34,235 nucleotides of DNA from Variovorax sp. ZS18.2.2 (GCF_024701975.1 NZ_JANLNM010000007.1:338024-372258); one strand, 5' to 3'. Counted from the stretch's first letter, positions 23,058 to 30,679 are shown. Notes: a model not told the origin generated them from the sequence alone. Numbers and translations: made by a program.

Positions 23058-23619
23058 ATTCATCCAACCGCTCGCGCACCATCCCTTCGATGTGCGCGGC
23101 CAACTGCTCCGGTGTTCTGCCGCTGTCGAACCGCGCGCACCGCAGCGCCATGAACAAGGGAAAGCGATCGCGTATGCGCGCCTCTTCGCTCGCCCGGTTG
23201 CCTGCCAGGTACGGCCGCGCCAGTTGTCTTTGCACGATGGCCTCGACGCATGCTTCCAGATCGAAAGACGGCAACAGGAGCGCCGTCAGCGCGTCGTGCG
23301 CGATGGCCTGTCGAAGCACCGCGTATTGCGGGTCCATCGTTGCAGCATAGGTCATGAAACCGGACGAAAGCGCGAAGACGGTGGGTGCCGTGCGTGCGTC
23401 CATCACCTCGCGATAGACATCCACGTTGCGCAGCGCGTAGCCCGCATACCCATGGACCGCCATGTACGCGGCGACATCGCCTTCCCGCGCGATGAATTCC
23501 CGATCCAGATCCATGAAGCGCCAGCCGAGCCGGCCTGCCAGCAAAGGGCCGACCGTCGTCTTGCCGGCGCCGCCGGGGCCGATGAGGTGAACGACGGAAT
23601 GGGGCACCGCTGTGTGCAT
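23041..23619 (-). CDS. Shikimate kinase-like P-loop protein
   Basis: 192 residues if started at ATG 23619; no strong ribosome binding site, and the frame stays open 21 codons further upstream. The P-loop is GPGGAGKTT (residues 14-22), followed by RFMDLDREFIAREGDVAAYM, which matches the DxDxxF region of shikimate kinases, and by QRQLARPYLAGN, the lid with its arginine. The Gly-rich motif that holds shikimate in true AroK enzymes (usually near SxGGG) is replaced by FALSSGF, so it may phosphorylate another small molecule. It stands alone between two plus-strand units, convergent with the mannosidase gene (41-base gap) and divergent from the oxidase gene. The family is clear; the substrate is doubtful. 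Confidence 0.7.
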   Translation of the reverse strand: MHTAVPHSVVHLIGPGGAGKTTVGPLLAGRLGWRFMDLDREFIAREGDVAAYMAVHGYAGYALRNVDVYREVMDARTAPTVFALSSGFMTYAATMDPQYAVLRQAIAHDALTALLLPSFDLEACVEAIVQRQLARPYLAGNRASEEARIRDRFPLFMALRCARFDSGRTPEQLAAHIEGMVRERLDESGACR

Positions 23620-23703
23620 GAGAAGTGAAAGGAAGAACGCGCGTGAAGGGCGCGCACATCCTATCGAGCCTGCATGCGGCATCGTCTTTGCACCCAGTGA
23701 TCT

Positions 23704-23850
23704 CGCATCGCCCTGATGAAAAGTTATTTCAAATCACGCAGAAATATGCGTGAATATGGCGATTCACCGGCAATTTGCCTCAAATTTCCAAGAAATAAGA
23801 AAAAGTCTTTCATTTTCGGCATTACCCAAGGCAAAGCAGACCTTCTCCTT
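23704..23850. promoter_or_regulatory. AT-rich promoter region with a 7-bp palindrome before the oxidase-lactonase genes
   Basis: The 275-base gap between the kinase-like gene and the oxidase contains the most AT-rich stretch of the window (about 23720-23830), with runs such as AAGAAATAAGAAAAAG. Inside it, TCACGCA-GAAATA-TGCGTGA (23734-23753) is a perfect inverted repeat with a six-base centre, a shape used by many dimeric repressors. I cannot place -35 and -10 boxes with certainty. The frame starting at 23716 looks non-coding. Confidence 0.45.
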
Positions 23851-23894
23851 CCTCAAGCTCCCACCGTCGCAAACACCTCCACCAGAAAGTGCCC

Positions 23895-25424
23895 ATGACC
23901 ATCACCGTGACCCGCCAGGATGCGCGCTACAACACCCTGAAAAAGGGCTTCAACTTGCGATGGCCTTCCACGGAGTCGGATGCGGCTTCACGCATCGAGC
24001 TGGCGGAGACCCCGGGCGATGCCGCGGCCGCGTTGCAGCGCATCGTCGACGCGGGTCTGCGCCCCACGCTGCGCAGCGGTGGCCATTGCTATGAGGACTT
24101 CGTCTCCAACAACCCCGACGGCGCGATCCTCGACCTGAGCCTGCTCAGCGGCGCAAGCAGCGGCAAGGCCGACGGGCGCTACCGCATCGGCCCCGGCACG
24201 CAAAACTGGAACGGCTACCTCGAGCTCTACAAGCAGAGCAACGTCACGCTCCCCGGCGGCTCCTGCTATTCGGTGGGCGCGGGCGGGCACATCTGCGGCG
24301 GCGGCTACGGCCTGCTGTCGCGCCTGCAGGGCCTCACGGTCGACTGGCTCTCCGCGGTGGACATCCTCACCGTCGATGCGCGCGGCAAGGTCGTCCCGCG
24401 CACCGTGGATGCAACCCGCGAGCCCGAGCTGTTTCGCGCCTGCCGCGGCGCGGGCGGCGGCAACTTCGGCGCGATCACCAACTACGTGTTCGACACCCTG
24501 CCGACGGCGCCGCGCGAAGTGGCGATCGCGGTGGTCGCGTTCGACTGGGCCACGATGACGCCCGCGCGCTTTGCCGAGCTGCTCTCCATCTACGGCGACT
24601 ACTGGGCCACGCGCGGCAAGTCGCCCGACACCTGGGGCATGTTCTCGCTGCTCAAGCTCACGCACCGCTCGTCGGGCCAGATCGTGATGCTCACGCAGTT
24701 CTGCAACCCCGACGGCACCTGCAACGACCTGACGGTGCTCAACGATTTTCTCGACCGCTTTCGCGCCTGCACGCCGGTGCCGCTGAAGGGCCGCGCACCG
24801 GGCGTGGGCCCGGCACCGGAGCGGGGCGCCGGGCAACTGCTGTGCTCCAAGCCGCACACCGTCACGCGCTACGACTGGCTCACCGCCACGCAGTACCTCA
24901 ACGGCTCGGGCGAGAACCAGCGCGGCAAGTACAAGTCGGCCTACATGAAGCAGAACTTCACCGCCCGCGAAGCGCAGCGCATCTACACGCACCTCACGCG
25001 CACGATGCCCGGTGTCGACCTGAGCCAGTCGCTGGTGCAGGTCGATTCCTATGGCGGCGCGGTCAACAAGCCCGAGCGCATCGGCGACACCGCCGTGCCG
25101 CAGCGCGCATCGATCATGAAGCTGCAGTACCAGACCTACTGGCGCAGCGCGGCGGACGATGCGGGCCACCTGCGCTGGATCAGCGACTTCTACCGCGACG
25201 TGTACGGCACGCCCGACGTGCCCGAGCGCTATGCCGGCACGCCCTACCCCGGCGAGCGCTACGAAGGCTGCTACATCAACTACCCCGACAACGACATGCT
25301 GGCGTACCCGTTCTGGTCGCAGCTCTACTATGGGGACCAGGGGCTCTATGGCTTCCTGCAAAAAGTGAAGCGGCGCTACGACCCGAACAACATCTTTCAC
25401 CATGCCATGTCGGTGCGGTCCTGA
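23895..25424 (+). CDS. BBE-like FAD-linked oxidase with bicovalent flavin motif (oligosaccharide-oxidase type)
   Basis: 509 residues from ATG 23895 (a GTG at 23889 is an alternative). The FAD domain carries both covalent attachment sites of the berberine-bridge family: H64 in RSGGHCYEDF and C124 in LPGGSCYSVGAGGHICGGGY, 60 residues apart. The family's C-terminal anchor is also there, NYPDNDMLAYPFWSQLYYGD and YDPNNIFHHAMSV. Enzymes with two covalent links include gluco- and chito-oligosaccharide oxidases, aclacinomycin oxidoreductase and cannabinoid synthases; they turn a hydroxyl to a carbonyl with O2 to give H2O2. No Sec or Tat signal is seen, so the protein may be cytosolic. A lactonase gene follows 18 bases later, which argues for oxidation of a sugar hemiacetal to a lactone. 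Confidence 0.88.
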   Translation: MTITVTRQDARYNTLKKGFNLRWPSTESDAASRIELAETPGDAAAALQRIVDAGLRPTLRSGGHCYEDFVSNNPDGAILDLSLLSGASSGKADGRYRIGPGTQNWNGYLELYKQSNVTLPGGSCYSVGAGGHICGGGYGLLSRLQGLTVDWLSAVDILTVDARGKVVPRTVDATREPELFRACRGAGGGNFGAITNYVFDTLPTAPREVAIAVVAFDWATMTPARFAELLSIYGDYWATRGKSPDTWGMFSLLKLTHRSSGQIVMLTQFCNPDGTCNDLTVLNDFLDRFRACTPVPLKGRAPGVGPAPERGAGQLLCSKPHTVTRYDWLTATQYLNGSGENQRGKYKSAYMKQNFTAREAQRIYTHLTRTMPGVDLSQSLVQVDSYGGAVNKPERIGDTAVPQRASIMKLQYQTYWRSAADDAGHLRWISDFYRDVYGTPDVPERYAGTPYPGERYEGCYINYPDNDMLAYPFWSQLYYGDQGLYGFLQKVKRRYDPNNIFHHAMSVRS

Positions 25425-25442
25425 ACGAGAGGAAGGAAACCC

Positions 25443-26702
25443 ATGACACACAACGCCAACCTTCCCGGCCAGAACCGCCGCGCCGTGATGCAGTGGATCG
25501 GCGGCGCCTCCGCCCTTGGCGCACTGACACCGCTGGTCCCGGCCGGCGCCCAGACCCCGGACACCGGTGCGGCCACGGCAACCGCCAACACAGCACCCGC
25601 ACCCCGTTTCGCCTACGTCGGCACCTACACCTTCGACGCCCCCGGTGGCACCGCCGGCGGCCCGGCATCGAAGGGCATCTACGTGCTCGCCATCAGGGAC
25701 GGCGGCTGGACGCCCGTGCAGACCGTGGCGAGCGCGAACCCCTCGTTCCTCGCGGTGCACCCCAGTCGGCGCTTCCTCTACGCGATCAACGAAATCGACA
25801 CCTACCAGGGCCTGCCCACCGGCACGGCCGAGGCCTATGCGATCGATGCGAACGACGGGCGCTTGACGCTGCTCAACCGCCAGCCGCTCTCACTCTCGGG
25901 CGTGATCCCCGCGCACCTGGCCGTCTCGCCCGATGGCCGCGCCCTCGCCGTGGCGCTGTATGGCGGCGGCGCCTACAACGTGCTGCCCATCGAGGCGGAC
26001 GGCAGGCTCGGCAAGGTCTCGGGCATCGAGAAGGAAACCGGGTCCGGCCCCGACACCGAACGGCAGGAGTCGCCGCATCCGCACATGGTGCTGTTCGATG
26101 CCTCGGGCCAGCGCCTGCTCGCCACCGACCTCGGCACCGACCGCATCAACGCCTTCACGCTCGCCGACGGCAAGCTGGCCGTGCTCGGCCGCACGCCGGT
26201 GTCGCCCGGCAGCGGACCGCGCCACCTCGCACTGCATCCGTCGCAGCGCTTCCTGTACCTGGTGAACGAACTCGACGCCACGGTCGCCTCTTTCGGCTAT
26301 GACGCGGCGAGCGGCAAGGTCGGGGAACAGCGCCAGCGCGTCTCGACCGTGCCCGATGGCTACAGCGGCCAGAAGAGCGCGGCAGCGCTGGTGATGCATC
26401 CCTCGGGGCAATATCTCTATGCGACCAATCGGCGCCTGAAGTCGGACCACCCGATGGCCGACAGCATCGCCGCGTTCCGCATCGACGCGGGCAACGGCGC
26501 GCTGACACCGCTGCAACACTGGAGCGAAGGCCTGCGCTTTCCGCGCGCGCTGGCGATGCCGCCGGGGGGCAGCCATCTCTACGCGCTCAGCCAGAAAGGC
26601 GACACCATCCTGCGCCTGCGCATCGACGCTGCGAGCGGCAGGCTGGACCAGCCGGTGCAGGTGGCGCAGGTGCCTACGCCGGTGTGCCTGGTGTTTGTCT
26701 GA
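25443..26702 (+). CDS. Tat-exported lactonase (Lactonase/Pgl YbhE-type beta-propeller)
   Basis: 419 residues, with AGGAAGGAA before the ATG. The N-terminus NRRAVMQWIGGASALGALTP is a twin-arginine signal ending near AGAQ (about residue 37). The mature protein opens RFAYVGTYTFDAPGGTAGGP and shows the repeating blades of the 7-bladed lactonase propeller: SFLAVHPSRRFLYAINE, AHLAVSPDGRALAVALYGGG, PHPHMVLFDASGQRLLATDL, GPRHLALHPSQRFLYLVNE and so on. The HPHMV segment is a usual family mark. It is predicted to hydrolyse a sugar lactone in the periplasm. It is co-transcribed with the BBE-type oxidase. The oxidase lacks an obvious signal, so the two may work in different compartments unless the lactone crosses or the oxidase is carried out with it. 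Confidence 0.9.
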   Translation: MTHNANLPGQNRRAVMQWIGGASALGALTPLVPAGAQTPDTGAATATANTAPAPRFAYVGTYTFDAPGGTAGGPASKGIYVLAIRDGGWTPVQTVASANPSFLAVHPSRRFLYAINEIDTYQGLPTGTAEAYAIDANDGRLTLLNRQPLSLSGVIPAHLAVSPDGRALAVALYGGGAYNVLPIEADGRLGKVSGIEKETGSGPDTERQESPHPHMVLFDASGQRLLATDLGTDRINAFTLADGKLAVLGRTPVSPGSGPRHLALHPSQRFLYLVNELDATVASFGYDAASGKVGEQRQRVSTVPDGYSGQKSAAALVMHPSGQYLYATNRRLKSDHPMADSIAAFRIDAGNGALTPLQHWSEGLRFPRALAMPPGGSHLYALSQKGDTILRLRIDAASGRLDQPVQVAQVPTPVCLVFV

Positions 26703-26714
26703 GAACAAGGACCC

Positions 26715-26731
26715 GGGAGCGTTCAGCTCCC
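26715..26731. terminator. Candidate terminator hairpin between convergent lactonase and hydrolase genes
   Basis: GGGAGC-GTTCA-GCTCCC forms a 6-bp GC-rich stem with a five-base loop, 12 bases after the lactonase stop and 22 bases before the stop of the convergent gene. No T tract follows in either direction. Position and shape fit a shared terminator; the evidence is modest. Confidence 0.38.
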
Positions 26732-26753
26732 AGGCCCCGGCCTCGTCGCCCTC

Positions 26754-29183
26754 TCAGTTCATTCGCTGCAACTGCACATCATTGACCGCCACGCTGCCCG
26801 AGGCCTTCGGGAAGCGGAGCGTCACCTGCCGGATGTGCCCGATGTCGACGTTGCGCAGCGTGAACGCCTTGAGCGGTATCGCCACCATGTTCAGCAGCGG
26901 CCTCGTGACGCCGGTGTCGGCATAGATGGCATCTTCCGGCGCGTCGACCAGGGGGATGCTGCCGTTTCGTTTGCGTGCGATGCCGTAGAGCGCATCGGTG
27001 AAATCGCTGCCCTTCACCGTGCCCGAGCGGCCCTGCGTGTCAGTCATCGACACCTCCACCTCCTGGCCGATCGACGCCACGACAGCCATGCGGAAACTCA
27101 GTGTGTCGAAACCGCTTGCCGAAAGATCGCCCGTGTTGACCTGCATGCTGGCGCCAGCCTTGCTCCATTGCAGTTGAGCCTGGTCGGTGATGGACCAGAT
27201 CAGTTGCTGATCTGCCGGGAAGTAGTCCCGATAGGGATAGTTGTCGCCAGGCCCGTACAAGGATTGCGCGGACAGGCCCGTGGACGTGTCCGTGCACGAG
27301 GCAGGTCTGCTGCTGAGGATGCCGAAGGCGGGCAAGTCAAAGCCAAGGGTCAGAAACTTGCACTGGATCGCCTGCTGAAATCCGTCGAACGCGGCCGAAA
27401 GGCCGAGCGGATTCTTCGCCGCGCTGTCCGCGTTGCGGAAATCCTGCAGCAGCTTGCGACTGCCCGCGGGCTGATGGATGGTCACGACGACGCGCTCGTC
27501 GCAGCTGCTCTCACCCGCAGGGCAACCCGCCGCGGGAATGGGCGCCTGCCCCTTCCAGTAAGGCGCGTACTGGACCTCGTCGCCCACGAAGTAGCGCATG
27601 AAGGACTCGATCAGGAAAGCGCCGTTGCGTCGTTGATCGGGCGCGGAGATGCGCAGCGTTTCGATCAGTCCGGGCTTGTTGCAATAGAGCGAAGCGGTCG
27701 AGGATTCCGCGTCGTCGTCCTCCGACCAGTAGCTGTTGTAGAAGTTGTGATTGGCTCCCCGGACGGCAAGCTGGAACTTGGGTGCGCTGTCGTCCGGTGC
27801 TGTGTAGCGGCTGTCGTCGAATATCTGGGCGCCCGGCATGGTGTAGACATCGCCGTCGCACATGGGCAGCAAGGTCGCGAAAGGAACGTGCGTGACCCCC
27901 GACAGGCGCCTGGCGTTGATGGGCGCCAGCGAGAACACTGCACGTATCTTGTGCGGTGCCTCGGTGCTGGAAGGCAGCACGATGCCCGACTGCTGCAAGG
28001 CATCCTGCGAGTTCGCCGTCGTGAGCCAATTCGTGCTGTCGTTGTTGATGGGCCTGAGTGGGACCGCCTTCGCCAGCGCATCCCGCAGACGGACCTCGAC
28101 CGCATCCAGCGCCGCGATCTGGGCATCGAGCACGGCCTGGGCATTGCTGGCCGGGCCCTGCAGGTCCTGCACGGCCTGCGTGAGCGCGGAGATGACGGAC
28201 GCGGGTGCAACCGGCACCAGCGCCTGCGCATTTTTCAGTGCGTCCTTCGCGGCCTTGAGCTTCGCAGCCGCGGCGGCGGCTGGAATCCTGGCGCTGTCTA
28301 CCGCAGCCTTGGCTTTCACCTGCTCGGCCTCCGCCTCCGAAACCCCCAGGCGAAGCGCTCGCGCCGTCTGGACGTCCTGGAAGCTGATGCCGACGCGCTG
28401 CTTGTTCAGTTCGACCGCATAGGCCACCGCTTCGGCACCGCGCGAGTGCCCCAGGATGCCCACCCGGTCGAGGTCCAGCTTGCCCTTCAACTCGGCCCGC
28501 TCGACGCCATTGAAGACCCCGGTCGCATTGCCTGCGCGCAGGATGTCGAGGGTCATCATCAGCAACTGGCCGCGGGCCAGTGCGCCGGCATCCGAGGCAT
28601 TGCTGTTGTTCAGGCCGTTGATCTTCCCTGCGTCGATGGAAACCGCGACATAGCCGTTCTCCGCCAGGTCGCGTTGCAGGTAGTCGTAGCCCTTGGCGTT
28701 GTTGAGTTCGGAAGAGTCATGCATGCCATGCAGGAACACCACCACCGGAAAACCGCCGGATGGAGACATCTGCGGCTTCGACGCGCCGCCCGATGCAACC
28801 GGCGCGCCGGGATAGCGCACCGTGCCACGCAACGGCACGGTGTAGATCACGTCCTTGTACTTCGCGTCGGCCACGGCGGTGGCGCCGAGTTCGTAGACGA
28901 TCTGTTCCGAAGCCACGAAGCTGCCCTTCTCGCCGAAAGGCACGGTGTGCGAAAAGCGCGTGAGCACCGAAGGATCCTCGGGCACCGGCATCACCGTCAC
29001 GGGGATGGGCTCGGAAGGAACCGTGGAAGCAGGGGGTTCGGCAGAAGGCGGGGCCGCCGTGGCCACTGCGGGCATGAAAGACGGTGCACCACCGCCACCG
29101 CCGCCACACCCGGTTAACAACAACGCGAAAACAAAGAACAACGCACACGACTGCCGTGTGCCCTTCACACTCCGAAGCTTCAT
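26754..29183 (-). CDS. Large lipoprotein alpha/beta hydrolase with Ala-rich helical insertion
   Basis: 809 residues from ATG 29183, preceded by AGGGAGAG. A lipoprotein signal ends in LLTGC (C26) followed by seven glycines and a Pro-rich linker. The hydrolase core has FPVVVFLHGMHDSSELNNAK (oxyanion region), GHSRG with nucleophile S247, and probable acid and base at D443/D445 (PMCDGDVY) and H479 (VRGANHNFYN). Between S247 and the acid lies an Ala/Lys/Gln-rich helical or coiled-coil insertion (about 281-371). The last 200 residues look like a beta-rich domain (WSKAGASMQVNTGDLSASGF, then VEVSMTDTQG), perhaps substrate-binding. The fold is close to PET-hydrolase/chlorophyllase-like esterases in order of motifs, but the substrate is unknown. 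Single gene, membrane-anchored and extracytoplasmic, with its own promoter in the large gap upstream. Confidence 0.75.
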   Translation of the reverse strand: MKLRSVKGTRQSCALFFVFALLLTGCGGGGGGAPSFMPAVATAAPPSAEPPASTVPSEPIPVTVMPVPEDPSVLTRFSHTVPFGEKGSFVASEQIVYELGATAVADAKYKDVIYTVPLRGTVRYPGAPVASGGASKPQMSPSGGFPVVVFLHGMHDSSELNNAKGYDYLQRDLAENGYVAVSIDAGKINGLNNSNASDAGALARGQLLMMTLDILRAGNATGVFNGVERAELKGKLDLDRVGILGHSRGAEAVAYAVELNKQRVGISFQDVQTARALRLGVSEAEAEQVKAKAAVDSARIPAAAAAAKLKAAKDALKNAQALVPVAPASVISALTQAVQDLQGPASNAQAVLDAQIAALDAVEVRLRDALAKAVPLRPINNDSTNWLTTANSQDALQQSGIVLPSSTEAPHKIRAVFSLAPINARRLSGVTHVPFATLLPMCDGDVYTMPGAQIFDDSRYTAPDDSAPKFQLAVRGANHNFYNSYWSEDDDAESSTASLYCNKPGLIETLRISAPDQRRNGAFLIESFMRYFVGDEVQYAPYWKGQAPIPAAGCPAGESSCDERVVVTIHQPAGSRKLLQDFRNADSAAKNPLGLSAAFDGFQQAIQCKFLTLGFDLPAFGILSSRPASCTDTSTGLSAQSLYGPGDNYPYRDYFPADQQLIWSITDQAQLQWSKAGASMQVNTGDLSASGFDTLSFRMAVVASIGQEVEVSMTDTQGRSGTVKGSDFTDALYGIARKRNGSIPLVDAPEDAIYADTGVTRPLLNMVAIPLKAFTLRNVDIGHIRQVTLRFPKASGSVAVNDVQLQRMN

Positions 29184-29390
29184 TTTTTCTCTCCCTGACT
29201 CAGACATGGATGAGAGCTTGCCGATCGCGCAGCGAAAGGCGGGCTCTGCCGGATGTCCACATGCTCGGGAGTGCGCGTGCGAAGAGAAACCGCGCCGGGT
29301 GTTGCCTCCGGTCGTCAGCTCATGTGCCCCTCCCTGACAAGAGACGAGACCGGTTCAGCAGTATTCATGCCAGGCGAGTGCACATCCATT

Positions 29391-29460
29391 CCCGCGCGCG
29401 AGCACCTTCGCTTCGGCTTCACGCCGCCGTACGCCGGCCCGCCATTCACGATGGAGTTGA
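29391..29460 (-). pseudogene. Decayed fragment resembling the 3' end of the D-aminoacylase gene
   Basis: Read on the minus strand, this stretch gives INSIVNGGPAYGGV and then, after a one-base shift of frame, EAEAKVLARG. The intact D-aminoacylase 1.3 kb away reads VFVNGVLAYRGG then EGEAKVLARAG at its C-terminus, and the DNA shares AGCACCTTCGCTTCG exactly (29401-29415 and 30788-30802). About 22 codons remain, and nothing upstream of them looks like the rest of such a gene. It is probably what is left of a second amidohydrolase gene or of a local duplication. Chance similarity in GC-rich DNA cannot be ruled out. Confidence 0.42.
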
Positions 29461-29480
29461 TGGCCGCTGCGGCGGCGTGA

Positions 29481-29536
29481 CCTCGGTTCGAGGCGCAGTT
29501 CCGCTGTCGCACTTTCAGCGCCTCTGGTAAGAGGCG
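29481..29536 (+). promoter_or_regulatory. Competing hairpin blocks in the leader of the SnoaL-like gene
   Basis: GAGGCG occurs twice (29490-29495 and 29531-29536), and its complement CGCCTC lies between them (29519-29524), so the middle block can pair with either side. A separate stem, CCTCG/CGAGG (29481-29493), overlaps the first block. Mutually exclusive stems 80 bases before a start codon are the layout of attenuators and riboswitch-like leaders, but no known class is recognised. Confidence 0.3.
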
Positions 29537-29615
29537 TCGGATACTCCCGGCGGGCCGTTCCGCATCTGCGCGAATGTCTCTTGCCTTTCAACCTATCGAT
29601 ACGGGAGCGCTTTCA

Positions 29616-30380
29616 ATGACAGATAACAAACGAAAGATCGTCGAACTTCTCAAAAGCATCGAGACTGGCGACCCCAGCCCTGTCGCCTACATCGACGCTG
29701 CCAAATACATTCAGCACAACCTGGCTGTGGGCGATGGCCTGGCCGGTTTCGGCGCGGTGTTGCAGCAGCTGCCCAAGGGCTCGGCCCGGGTCAACACGGT
29801 GCGCGTGTTCGAGGATGGCGACTACGTCTTCGCACACACCGACTACAACTTCTTCGGCCCGAAGATCGGCTTCGACGTATTCCGTTTCGAGAACGGAAAG
29901 ATCGTCGAGCATTGGGACAACCTGCAAGAAACGGCACCAGCACCCAACCTGAGCGGCCACACCATGGTCGACGGCCCGACCGAGGCCGTCGACCTTGGCG
30001 CCACCGAAACCAACAAGGCACTGGTGCATGCTTTCGTCACGGACATTCTGGTCGGCGGCAAGGTCGACCTGCTCCCCGGGTACATCGAAGGCGACAGCTA
30101 TGTGCAACACAACCCGAACATCGCGGATGGCCTGAGCGGACTGGGTCGCGCGCTGGAAGCGATGGCCAAGGCAGGCATCACGATGAAATACGAACGCATT
30201 CATCGCGTGCTGGGTGAAGGCAATTTCGTGCTGGTCGCCAGCGAGGGAGAGCTCGCCGGGCGCGCAAGTGCCTTCTATGACCTGTTTCGTGTCGAGCAAG
30301 GAAAGATTGCGGAGCACTGGGACACCATCGAAACCATCGCGCCGCGCGCAGACTGGAAACATGAAAATGGCAAGTTCTGA
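29616..30380 (+). CDS. SnoaL-like protein with two tandem NTF2-fold domains
   Basis: 254 residues from ATG 29616, with CGGGAG ten bases upstream; an ATG at 29574 would add 14 residues but lacks such a site. The protein is an internal duplication: the first half has AAKYIQHNLAVGDGLAGFGA and DVFRFENGKIVEHWDNLQE, the second has GDSYVQHNPNIADGLSGLGR and DLFRVEQGKIAEHWDTIE. Each half is a SnoaL-like barrel with the YxQHN and GKIxEHWD motifs. Such proteins are cyclases, hydrolases, isomerases or plain binding proteins for small hydrophobic molecules. No signal peptide. The last 20 bases overlap the next gene, so they form an operon. No specific reaction can be assigned. Confidence 0.85.
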   Translation: MTDNKRKIVELLKSIETGDPSPVAYIDAAKYIQHNLAVGDGLAGFGAVLQQLPKGSARVNTVRVFEDGDYVFAHTDYNFFGPKIGFDVFRFENGKIVEHWDNLQETAPAPNLSGHTMVDGPTEAVDLGATETNKALVHAFVTDILVGGKVDLLPGYIEGDSYVQHNPNIADGLSGLGRALEAMAKAGITMKYERIHRVLGEGNFVLVASEGELAGRASAFYDLFRVEQGKIAEHWDTIETIAPRADWKHENGKF

Positions 30381-30672
30381 ACCCCAGGTGATCGAGGTCG
30401 TCACGCTCAAGGTCAAAGCGGGTGTGAGCCTGGAGGCATTCCGCGAAATCGATGCCGCCGTGGGTCGAGAGCATGTGGCGCAGCAACCCGGATTCATTTC
30501 GCGCGAGTCGGCCAGCAGCGGCGAGAGCGATTGGCTGGTGATCGTGCACTGGCGTTCGGCAGAGGACGCCGACGCGTCGATGGCCAGTTTCGGCAATGCG
30601 GCAGCAGCCAAGCCCTTCATGGACAGCATCGACGCCACGAGCATGCACATGAAGCGCTACGTGCGAGATTGA
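30361..30672 (+). CDS. Small ABM-type (dimeric alpha-beta barrel) protein
   Basis: 103 residues from ATG 30361; ATG 30367 is equally possible. The start lies inside the end of the SnoaL-like gene (20-base overlap), which implies coupled translation. The pattern VIEVVTLKVKAGVSLEAFRE - HVAQQPGFISRES - DWLVIVHWRSAEDADASM - FMDSIDATSMHMKRY is that of the antibiotic biosynthesis monooxygenase fold: a beta strand, a helix, then two strands with a Trp and a closing strand. Members are cofactor-free monooxygenases, haem-degrading enzymes or non-enzymatic stress proteins. Pairing with a SnoaL-like protein recalls polyketide tailoring sets, yet no synthase is present, so a detoxifying role is as likely. 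Confidence 0.78.
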   Translation: MKMASSEPQVIEVVTLKVKAGVSLEAFREIDAAVGREHVAQQPGFISRESASSGESDWLVIVHWRSAEDADASMASFGNAAAAKPFMDSIDATSMHMKRYVRD

Positions 30673-30679
30673 TGAGAGC

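Larger units (their letters stand above)
29184..29615. other. 432-base intergenic region with promoter space, decayed gene fragment and hairpins
   Basis: This gap separates the divergent hydrolase and SnoaL-like genes. It holds the ribosome binding site and presumed promoter of the hydrolase at its left end, a remnant of an amidohydrolase 3' end (29391-29460), and a series of short complementary blocks (29481-29536) ahead of the SnoaL-like gene. Small open frames here (for example 29253-29480) have no recognisable product. No insertion sequence or tRNA was found. Confidence 0.5.

Noticed and set aside
23716..23898. A 60-codon frame in the AT-rich gap before the oxidase gene
   Set aside because: Codon use does not fit the genome, there is no ribosome binding site or similarity, and it covers the likely promoter.
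26835..29117. A 760-codon plus-strand frame opposite the lipoprotein hydrolase gene
   Set aside because: Rich in Arg, His and Gly with no domain; the opposite strand has a lipoprotein signal, hydrolase motifs and a good ribosome binding site.
29253..29480. A 75-codon frame in the 29.2-29.6 kb gap
   Set aside because: No recognisable domain, and it overlaps the decayed amidohydrolase fragment on the other strand.
29481..29493. GGTTCGAG resembling a tRNA T-arm
   Set aside because: No acceptor, anticodon or D-arm can be built around it; the local stem has only a three-base loop.
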